From Taenia hydatigena (lineage: Eukaryota > Platyhelminthes > Cestoda > Cyclophyllidea > Taeniidae): a DNA stretch of 64,000 nucleotides. Shown piece after piece: positions 30,301 to 40,200 of the stretch. The DNA lies in assembly GCA_036345935.2 (NCBI GenBank), contig JADWOT020000006.1, forward strand, positions 1,675,493-1,739,492, given 5' to 3'. Every line of letters starts with the position of its first letter. Position 1 is the stretch's first letter. Under the pieces are notes generated by a model that saw only the letters and a program-made list of their open reading frames with translations, had not been told where the DNA came from and searched no databases. A program made the translations under genes and the position numbers.

Positions 30301-33300
30301 AATATGGTAAAATTAGCTAATAACAGGGGCTTTGTCGTGAGCCAATGGGAAAGTGGCTGGACGAAACACACACACAAAGCGATGTAAACTAAACACCTCG
30401 GCTAGGTTAGTTTAAGGGTAGACCCTGGAGACGGCGACATCATTCCACGTGGACGAAACACTGCATAGACTTTCATAGACTTGTTAAAAGAATCCAAAAA
30501 AAAGCCGGAAATTAATAGACTTTCACAATAAAAATGGAGTAGTGATTCTCTGTACTGTGCATGCCTCCTCAGTGAAAATGAGGAGCATCCATTACTGCCA
30601 CATGAAAAAGTGATTTGCCTTCCCTCTCAACTAGTATTAATACAATTCCGCCTCTGTCTTGGTCTTTATGCAGTGACTGGGGCAATGGTTAAGAAATCCA
30701 CCCAGGAGAAATGAGGGGCTGTGAATATTATCTCTGAGGCATGCTTGGTGCTCCAGATCTTACTTGCATCTAACAACACTCAATCATCACTCATGACAGA
30801 TTAGAAGTCATGTTTTAACATGTCATTAAAAGTGAGTACTCACAACAGGCTAAGTGGTCAAGGGAGTGGCCAGAAGTTTCAACTACCTACTTGTCCGCCT
30901 CAGCAAACCCACTAACACAGTTGGTTGAAATTGAGAAAGGAGATTAACCTGACAAGGCACATTTTTGTAAGGACAAACAGAAGCACATACTTACCTTTAA
31001 GAAAATTTCTAATTCTTCCATTCAAAAAAAAATCAGCTTAAGGGCCTGAAACCGTTGGGAGAAAGACTAACACTTGACAATACAGGAGGGAGTGGGAGGC
31101 AGGGCATAGAAGGACCCGAAATACAGCTAATTCGGTCTCAAAAACAAACGGCTCTTTGTAAAAAACAAGTTATATCCAGTCGTCGTGGTGTGTCCTCGGG
31201 GATGACAATAGCACGGAGGCCGGGACCTAGACAATAACCAGACGTGGTATTGTCAAAAAAACAACCCACTCCAGCAATCAAATAATTATCAGGATTTATG
31301 ATTTATCGCAAAATTTTACCCTCATTTTTCAGCCAGACAAAGGCTCAGTGTCCCACTCCGTGACATTTTTAAAAAATAACTTAAACTCGAAACGGCACGC
31401 TTGAAATATTTGATCCTGTGTCAGCCAGAGAAGAAATTCAGAGATGAAAAAAATCCAAACGTCTGGCCGATTAGTGACTTGTTAGGTGGGTAGGTCGTAG
31501 GCTTTTCTGATTAAATTTAGCAAGACCAAACAAGATGCCTCTGTTTCTGGAAAACTCTCCCGTGGCTATGCGATTGTTTATGGCTAAGGCTATAGCCTTG
31601 TCCCTCCCCATTGAGTTGACAGGAAGTTCAGCTGTTACCGAGGCCTTCAAATCGCAGGCTTCTGGCTATCCAGTATTTTGCCCCGACTTTATTAGCCACG
31701 TGTTAGGTATTCACTGTGGTTATTGCTCTCCCACACATTGACGCCGATTTGGCCGTGTAACATGCCCCTTCATTACTACTTTCAGAGCGTGAGAAGAAGA
31801 TAGAAGAATACTCCAAAAAGCTGCGCAGTCTTGAGTCAACTCAGAGGGATCTACAATCGTCTGATGCCAGTATTTCGCGCAATTACAACGATGTGAGTGC
31901 GAAGTGCTTTGCGATATGAAGTAGTTCTTTGCCAAAATGAGTGTACGCCTTTCTTCCCCTCCTTCCCCTTCTCCTTCTCCTCCTCCTCCTCCTCCTCAGC
32001 TTTCAACTCGTCTCGCCGAATTGAATGCGAGGCTAGCTGCTAATCGGAGCAAAGCCACTAACCTCCTGCAATGTCTATCGAGAATCTTGCCTGTAAGTGA
32101 ATGGTGAATGATAGACTGCGTGATTGCCACTACATTGCAATACTCGAGGTGTCCACCCAACGTAGGGTATTGTGAGTGAGGAGTGTTGTGAATGGGTGTC
32201 AGTGACACATCACTGCTTCTTCCATTTTGAGGGTATCAAAGCATCGGGTGATCTGGCCACTCTTTTGACGCCACCAGAGGTCGTGGAGGTGCACAGCACC
32301 AGCCTCACCGCCGACTCCAGTGGAGTCGCCTCGGTTGGTGTTGGCGGTGGTGGTAGTGGTGGCAGTGGTGGTGGTGGTGGTGACGGTGGCAGTGGAGGTG
32401 ACAGAGTAGTCACTAATGGTCGAGGGCGCACTGTTTGTGGCTCTTCGCGTCAGTCACGAAAACGCTGCTGCAGGGACCCGACAACTGTGTCAAAACGTGC
32501 CAAACGCGTGACTAAGGAGAGTGACGTAGTTCTCGTCTCTGAGGCGTGCGCTTATCCTGTCGTTGAGGAGAACAGTGCACGCGTTGACACTATTTTACAA
32601 CCGTAAGTTCCTTCGATTTCCAACGTGTTTTGGCTGACATTTGCATGGTCTTGATTAGTGTTGGAGGTCATCTGATACCTGTCGCGTTATTGCAACGTCT
32701 CATAACATCGAGGCGTTGGTGGTTCATTACATCCGTCTGGATACCATTGCTGAACCTGTGGTCGTTGTCGATGAATTGGAAGATGAGCGAGTTGAAGCAA
32801 AGACGTGTCATCAAACTGCTTAATTAGGTTCGTGATGCCCTCCCCCAAATACGTGGCATAGACGAGTCTAGAAGCAGTTCTGTCATGCCTTACTGCTAGC
32901 GCGGACACCCAACGGGGTCAGCATCTGCACTCGCAAATGTCTGCATCATTGCCATGTTGTGGTAGTCGTAATAGCACCAAAGGTGGCACAATCAACACAA
33001 TTTGTGATTGTTTGACCATGCCGCAACGACTCGCTTCTCTTGTAGATGCAGCGTTTGCAACGGTTATCGGGATCAGCACCTGTTGACAACTTGCGAGACC
33101 TGTAAGAAGGCCTTCCACATCGGCTGTCTCGATCCGCCTCTTACTCGCGTGCCCAAACGCAGCAAACTCTTCGCTTGGTAAGTGATCACTTCCACGCCGC
33201 CAACACACAAACGCTTTGTCGGACAACTCCAAGAAATGCATTCAAGTTGTGCGTATGAGTAGTCGGTGTAGGAACGTGGCAATGCCTAGCGAGTTGTCAT

Positions 33301-36300
33301 ACGATTGCCTACGATTGCTTTTGTGCATGTGTTACGGCGCATTCTTACTTCTATCCCACGTGTTAGTACCTGTCGATTGAGCCACATGCATGCGATGCGA
33401 GCTTGTCCGCTTTGGCTAAAAGAACCGCCGACCTCGGTTTCAAAGCTACAGAAGCTGGCTTTTCAACAGACGTGTCCTGTTGATGCATCACGGGGAGTTG
33501 GCTGCATTGCTTGCATGATTGTCCCGCGTAGGTGGGAGGACAGGGAAGGGGAAGGGAGAAAGTGTGTTCTATTTTCGTCCCTGTTCCCATTCTCATCCTC
33601 CGCATCCCCTCTCCTTTCTGTCGCTCTCATTTCTCCAAGTGATGATTATCATCTTGCATTGGCATTAAGCAGACAGTCACATGTTTTCATGCAAAACGTA
33701 ATATGAAGATAAAAAAAAATAAAGGCGAAATAGAAACAAAAGTGACCGGGGGCAGGAGTTTCGCTTTTAGGAACAAAACGTTCACATCAAAATTGTGCCT
33801 TGCTGAGGAGAGAAAAAGACAGGTTGTAATTACGACAATTTCAATGGGAAATTACTTCAAGAGGCCTATTCTGAAAAGTTTACTTTAAGCTCTTTTAATT
33901 CATTTATCGAACCGGCTCCGTGATATGTTTGCTTTTGCTCTTTCATAATAGCCACAGCCACATGGAAATTCTCCCTTCTGGGTTAAAGTCTTTTCCTCCC
34001 AATGGCTAAACACCCAACTTACCTCAAAATTGATTAGTAGCTGATGTGAAGAACATGGTGGAAGAGGAGTGCCGGGCGCACAGACCCCATTACCACCCCA
34101 GAGACCTCCACCACAGGGCGACGTAGTAGTGGCGGTGTTGGAGACGCTCACTGTTCGGCAGCGTCGCGATGATCGACGCTTCAACACCAGAGTCGTTGGC
34201 CGTGCAGTTTTGGCTGAATCGGCATCGCCATTAGTGCCGTCACCATACCTATCGATAGTGGGCAGGGCAGATAGGCTGTGGTTATGACCGGATGGCCTGA
34301 ATCATACGGACGCACACATTCTACATGAGTTAGGGTGGATTAAACGATTTCGCCTTGTAGAAAAGTCGAACAACTCCAAAATCTGTGCAGGAAATTGCAA
34401 ACGAAGGAGAGATGAACTTGTATACTCCGTTGCAATCCACACCACAACCGCGCAATTGCTGTGTTAAGGCACTTTTCTCACTGAACGCCAACCATACCGA
34501 ACAGCAACAAAAAAAAACATTCATTTACCGTAGTCGAGAGCGTAAGATCAAAACTCTATTTCCCCCATTAAAAGACCATCTTTCCTAAACAAAAAACCTT
34601 TTCTAATGGTATCGTAAAAAGGGAAATGAAACATCTTAAACATTCTGCTCTACTGCATTCTTTACTAAAAGATAACTCAATAGAAATATCAGCTCACGCT
34701 TTTGCAGAAGGCAAATGGAGGGTGGAATCATCAAAGTTAAAACCATTTGTGCGTTTTTGTTTAATTGGTACCTGAAATGGAGAAAAAAGAAACACAAGAC
34801 CTCATATTACCATTGCTGGACGGTGGTAGTTAAGAGCTTTTTGCAGAAAATATGTATCCTAAAGAATGTGTATAGCTCACAGGTGAAGACTGCAAAGGTA
34901 AACCGGTTTGTGGATTGAAAGACAGCGAATGTGAAGAAGGATCTGTAAAACTTTTTTTCGAATTCCAAACCACCGAAGAGTGACGCTGCACAGAGTAAGC
35001 GTTTGGCGTGCACAGTTCGGACTTCGATGATTTATTCGTCTGCGCCTGTTTCTGTTGTTGCACGCTCAAGGAGGTGAACTGGTTAATACACTCTTCCACT
35101 CGAGGTCCACTGTCTTGTTGCATACGCTTTAGTTTGCAGGGTGGGGATTCAAGGAAAGACGTAGGCTTGGTCCATTGTGACATTATCACAACCGGGCTCT
35201 TTGGCTCTTTGCATTTTGAAGCAACGTCGGATAAAGTGCTAAGACGGTCAACATACGAGGACATCTCATTCCATCGTTTTGTGGGCAGACTCATTGTACC
35301 GCTATGGAGACATCGCAGGGAGTCGAAAATAACCTCATTTAGAGGAATTGGTGGGAGCTCTAACGCATATGTTACGATTGTATCGATAACCTCTTTGCTG
35401 CCAGCAAGGACTCGACTAAGTGGTTTTGAAACACAAATTCCACCATTGTCCTTCCGGTGTGCGTGTGAGCAAGGACTACTACAGAGGTACGTCCTTTTAG
35501 GGCTTTTTGTGCGCGTTGTTGTGTGAACACCATCAGAAGTGTTAAAGTTGTCCGAGAAGTCTCTAATAACCTTGAACGCCAAGTCTGCTAAATTAATGTT
35601 TGCCTCCTCGCCAAAGAGTTCATTAGTACTTATTGTAAACCAACATGGAGAGAATGAATTTGCTCTTCGTAAGTTTGTAAGCCTACAAAACGGCAAATAA
35701 AAGGATAAAAATCAAAAATCAAATCCAGTATGTTGGCATCATGGTAAGGAAAAGAATTTTCAGGAGTCATAAAATTACCTGCATATGCAGCACAATTCAC
35801 TTAGTCCAGGAACACTACAGGAGGTTTTACCTTCAAACAGCACTTTATTTACTGCTGATGACTTGCAAAACGTGTGTATGTCATTGACGAGATTTGACAT
35901 ATCTGAAAGGGTGTCGGTCACAAGCCTGCGGGAGGGAAATCGGACGCGGAACTTAGAATCCAAACCCAGTTTGGGAGTACTCTACACATTTTAACATATG
36001 TTACGTTATGAGTGGCAGCATGATGGCAATTTAGGGTTACCTTTTTGGAAGGAATTGAATCATCCATCGCTCCATCAAGTAAGCCGGAATCTGCTTGCTA
36101 CTGGGAGACCGACTTTCACCTTCAATCTCTGACGATGGGATTAGCAAAAATTCAATAACGATAGGATGACCCATGTACCCAGTATTCTTCAACTCAACAT
36201 GAAGGGGCGTTACACCCCGTTTCTATTATTAATATCTATTAAATGTAGGTGGGAATTACATCTTGGGATTGAGCATAACGTGGGAAAACAGACTGTTCAG

Positions 36301-36469
36301 TACAGCGATCACCACATTGATTTATTAAAGGAGTACTATCAACGTAGCCCCTTCGGAAAATCAGCTCACATACATTGACAAATGTTTCGGATGCTTTATC
36401 AGTTTCAGGATCAAAAGCGTTTATGTCAATACAAGTCAGCCTCGAAACAACCTTTGACTCGAGGTTCAT
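27309..36469 (-). CDS. ATOS: Atossa homologue (FAM214/ATOS family)
   Basis: Atossa-family proteins are nuclear regulators; Drosophila atossa promotes macrophage tissue invasion through metabolic genes. Exons: 36469-36260, 36222-36041, 35925-35779, 35682-34881, one ending 34023 (starting about 34300), 29527-29297, 28486-28203, 27468-27309. The ATG at 36469 follows an in-frame stop. Recognised signatures, in order: HPIVIEFLLIP with LMERWMIQFLP (the LLLERW block), FNPQTGLPLQSSP (transactivation-side FHPQTGLPLLSSP motif), LLINFE-ESMLNGRIPPKGMVEGF, GIGASGSFFPVHVKLPV, SPYLGHVDLTGLANKRGY, TLFNPSHSVLKMFVIQYNL, DMPANSQTFLRQR, LVHLRFHTTKSNNLYLH and final FVDGPSNPRYSPKTS. Phases agree except around the fifth exon, whose acceptor is uncertain; a small extra exon may lie at 34.4-34.8 kb. 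One intron is 37 nt (36223-36259). Another (29528-34022) hosts the inverted PHF14 copy. Confidence 0.92.
31521..33177 (+). pseudogene. Partial PHF14 copy (five middle exons), antisense inside ATOS
   Basis: Duplicated exons are 31521-31706, 31786-31892, 32000-32092, 32232-32602 and 33046-33177. They encode the segment RPNKMPLFLENSPVAMRLFM, the coiled-coil KKIEEYSKKLRSLESTQRD and LSTRLAELNARLAANR, the Gly-rich linker exon ending RVDTILQP, and the PHD exon CSVCNGYRDQHLLTTCETC with CLDPPLTRVPKR. All donors and acceptors are retained and no frame is broken. The N-terminal PHD/ePHD exons and the exon completing the PHD finger (QCSMC) were not copied, so no full protein is possible. I call it a partial duplicate; whether it is transcribed is unknown. 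Confidence 0.85.
31521..33675 (+). repeat. Left arm of a 2.15-kb inverted duplication
   Basis: The plus strand here reads almost identically to the minus strand of 41428-39268. Both exons and introns match: the first 79-nt intron differs at about two sites. Homology starts at a PHF14 exon acceptor (the first ~25 bases are more diverged) and ends inside the intron after the third PHD exon, near 'gcattggcattaagcagac'. The arms are separated by about 5.6 kb of unique sequence holding ATOS exons and PHF14 3' exons. Confidence 0.95.
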
Positions 36470-36501
36470 TTTCTAAATAGCTTCAAACCATATTATTTCA
36501 G

Positions 36502-36613
36502 ACCCGGGCAGCGTGGCACCTCCCTTTGACGAATCAGGTGATCAAGTCAAAGACAAACAGCTGATCGTTATTGGTGTAAACGACCTAGAGGAGTGGAGTA
36601 GTAAAACGACCAG
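36502..36613 (+). other. Exon-like segment between ATOS and PHF14
   Basis: An open stretch (reading DPGSVAPPFDESGDQ, then VIGVNDLEEWSSKTTR) is bounded by a good acceptor (TTATTTCAG) and a good donor (GTGAGT). It is on the plus strand, opposite to both neighbours, just upstream of the ATOS start codon. No partner exon was identified. It could be an exon of a small plus-strand gene or a coincidence. Confidence 0.25.
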
Positions 36614-37269
36614 GTGAGTGACTCCGCTACAAAGCTTAAAAGTAAAAAATTGTTTTTCTTTAAAATATTTCGATAATTTTTTGTTTTTTGCAAGCAAACA
36701 TATTCTGCAAGGGAGAAACTAATGAGCATTGATAATGCATCTAGTCAAATCAACTTTCTTTGTATCCTTTCTCACCAATATCTTCCTAATGTCACTTTAA
36801 AAAGACGCATTTATACACCTAAATATATTCTAATGTCATGCATAGAACACTGCTAACTCTCGCTTAAACGATTCCATTTCACCTTCCCGTAATTCATCTA
36901 GGGGAATTCTTAATTACTATTTCGTTCTACAACGTGCTCTAACGAAACGCTGGTGGAGGGCGAATTACGTAACTCGAAATACTACTCCGCAGGAAATCTG
37001 AAAATGCTCCTTAAGAGCCTCGCAACTGGACCATCCTACACGCTCTTAGAAGTTCGTCTTACCCCTCCGCTGCACCTCAAACCCACCCTACCACAAAGAG
37101 AATAAAAGACTTCGCACACAAGACAAACAAGGAAACCATACTAGACACGTCATACAACTGAGCATTAATAGGTAATAAATACAACCATTTTACATAAAAA
37201 GGATTCAAGCATTTACGGATGAAAGTCAAGGTAAAATTTGTCCAGACGCAGAGAAGCACAGTGCCACAC

Positions 37270-40200
37270 TCAGGAGTCAGTAGACTTGCGTATTTTTATT
37301 TTAAAGTTGCTCGACGTCGGCGACTTCTACGAAAAGAACAATGAAATTTTACACGATCAGGACCACAGGGAATAGGTTAAAGTGGTTACCTTAGGCGTTG
37401 CCTCCTGCGACTGACAGATAACATAGCGTTGTGGAGCCGAATCGGCGAGGCTTTCGTTGGGACTCTCATGATCCTTTATCCGAACAAACTTTACTGTCAA
37501 TTAAGGAAAAAGTGATATTTACCAACACTGAATTAATTGAAAACATTTGCTTCAACAACAAACCCTTCTTTCGAGACTGGAACTAGGATAACGGAAGCTC
37601 TAATTTGGAAAAGACGGCATGAATCAAAGTAGTAGCTGATTATAAATGGACAACGTGTTTCCAAATCCCCCAAATTTAATACGCCTTCAGTACAAGGCAA
37701 ACACAGAAGCATTTCAGAGCTGATACTACTAGCGTTTTTACTAACCTTTTGATCCACGGAGTGAAGCCAACTCATCATCTGATGCGTTCTGTTTGGCCAT
37801 TAGGTCTTCATAAGCATTTACAGGTACGGAAAGCTTTAAAAGAGCACAAAGCATAAGCGTAAAGTGATCAGCCAACATTAAAACGAGAAAAAAGCCCTAG
37901 ACCCACCTTCTTGGCATCATTATCAAGTGTTTCCGACTCCTCCGAGTCACTAGCACTACTTCCATTGCAGTTGCTATAGCTAGCTTCATCCTCCTCTGCA
38001 CCATCACCATCACCCTCCTCCCCGTACCCAACTTTTCTTAGTTGTTGTGATACTGAAAGCATTTCCACACCATCCGAACCGGTCTCCATCACAGGGGTGC
38101 TGCTGCAAATAACAGTGGTCGGATAGGCCTCAGCAGGCACCACCTCCTGCGTGTCCATTTGACAGGGATAAGCCTCCGCCTCCACACGACGTGGACGACC
38201 TGGACGAGTACGCCGACTTTTTCCACGTCCTCGCACGGAGGTAGAGGAGCGCTTACTGTGGGCTGACGACGGTGCGACAGGAGCAGGGGCAACGACTTTG
38301 ATCGGGGTAGGAGCAACGGTGACAGTGGAGGTGGAAGTGATGGTGGCAGTTAGCGGCGGAGGTGGCGGGAGGGCGGGAGGAGCAGTGGTACGACGAAGCT
38401 GACGCGGAGCATTCACGTCAACAGTTACTGTATCTCCAGGTGGCACAATAGCCACGGTGCACATACTACACTGCCTGCGAAGAAATCAAACCATAGAATA
38501 AGGTAATTACAAATTCGAAATGGTCTCATTTAGCCAAACCTTCAATGATGAAATGAAACGGCGAAGCCGAAGTAAAAAAAGGAGGACTGTAATCAGAAAG
38601 TGAGCCGAACTACTGGGTGTCACGAATGGTAATATATTGCATCAAATCACCAACAAGTACATATTTCCTAAAATACAGGTCTGCTTTTAATGATTCAGTG
38701 TAATTTGGTACGTGTCAGTTCCCACTAAGTCATAAACATCGAAGTCAACTTAAAAGGCCCAAATAATTTTAAAAAGGAACTTTCCATATTGTCATCAGCA
38801 AATCACGCCCGGCCTAACAAAAGAAACTCGACTGCTACATCGTGGCGACACTTTTTAAAATGCTTTTTGGTATATTCAAGAAACTACCTGGAAATAGGTA
38901 CTTCATGAACAAAAATGCATGTTTCTAGCAGTAAAATTGGATCCATAATATTTAAGGGAAGTCATGAAGGATACCTTCTCATTTAGAAGACAAAAAAATT
39001 CCTAATCAAAGGAACATTTTATATGGCATACGTATATTCATGGGAAAAAGAACCGAAATTTCACTAACATACGAAGAATAATACATGGCGATTTCGAGAT
39101 CAGACCCTTTCAAGTAACAAGAACGACGTATTGACGAAGAATCCAAGCCGTCCACATGACTTCCCCAAGTCAAACCTCATAAAAGCTTAAAAGAGCAAAA
39201 AGACATTATGATGAAGATGAAGAAGGCTACTACTCAATCGTAGAGCAAACCTTGAAGTCGTCTTGATTACCGTGTCTGCTTAATGCCAATGCAAGGTGAC
39301 AATCATTATTTGGAGAAATGAGAGGCAGAAAGAAGAGGGGATGCGGAGGATGAGAATGGGAACAGGGACGAAAATAGAACACACTTTCTCCCTTCCCCTT
39401 CCCTGTCCTCCCACCTACGCGGGACAATCATGCAAGCAATGCAGCCAACTCCCCGTGATGCATCAACAGGACACGTCTGTTGAAAAGCCAGCTTCTGTAG
39501 CTTTGAAACCGAGGTCGGCGGTTCTTTTAGCCAAAGCGGACAAGCTCGCATCGCATGCATGTGGCTCAATCGACAGGTACTAACACGTGGGATAGAAGTA
39601 AGAATGCGCCGTAACACATGCACAAAAGCAATCGTAGGCAATCGTATGACAACTCGCTAGGCATTGCCACGTTCCTACACCGACTACTCATACGCACAAC
39701 TTGAATGCATTTCTTGGAGTTGTCCGACAAAGTGTTTGTGTGTTGGCGGCGTGGAAGTGATCACTTACCAAGCGAAGAGTTTGCTGCGTTTGGGCACGCG
39801 AGTAAGAGGCGGATCGAGACAGCCGATGTGGAAGGCCTTCTTACAGGTCTCGCAAGTTGTCAACAGGTGCTGATCCCGATAACCGTTGCAAACGCTGCAT
39901 CTACAAGAGAAGCGAGTCGTTGCGGCATGGTCAAACAATCACAAATTGTGTTGATTGTGCCACCTTTGGTGCTATTACGACTACCACAACATGGCAATGA
40001 TGCAGACATTTGCGAGTGCAGATGCTGACCCCGTTGGGTGTCCGCGCTAGCAGTAAGGCATGACAGAACTGCTTCTAGACTCGTCTATGCCACGTATTTG
40101 GGGGAGGGCATCACGAACCTAATTAAGCAGTTTGATGACACGTCTTTGCTTCAACACGCTCATCTTCCAATTCATCGACAACGACCACAGGTTCAGCAAT

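Larger units (their letters stand above)
29528..34022 (-). other. Large ATOS intron hosting the inverted PHF14 segment
   Basis: The intron runs from the GTAAGT donor after LLINFE to the CCTAG acceptor before ESMLNG. About half of it (31521-33675) is the plus-oriented PHF14 duplicate. The remaining parts, 29.5-31.5 kb and 33.7-34.0 kb, are AT-rich and show no exon. Confidence 0.75.

Noticed and set aside
32630..32827. Open frame inside the PHF14 duplicate (and its inverted twin at 40316-40119), reading SSDTCRVIATSHNIEALVVH
   Set aside because: Exon 32602 joins directly in phase to the PHD exon at 33046, giving RVDTILQP-CSVCNG as in the family. The open frame lies in the intron, ends in a stop, and the two arms differ by a shift at its only usable acceptor.
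34830..35696. Single-exon reading of 288 codons ending at 34830
   Set aside because: The last residues read through a GTGAGC donor at 34880. ATOS homology stops exactly at LQSSP and resumes in an exon ending at 34023, so the stop is intronic.
36040..36180. Ankyrin-repeat-like motif (GVTPLHVELKN)
   Set aside because: It resembles an ankyrin start by chance; the surrounding exons match the ATOS N-terminal block with LMERW, and no further ankyrin repeats follow.
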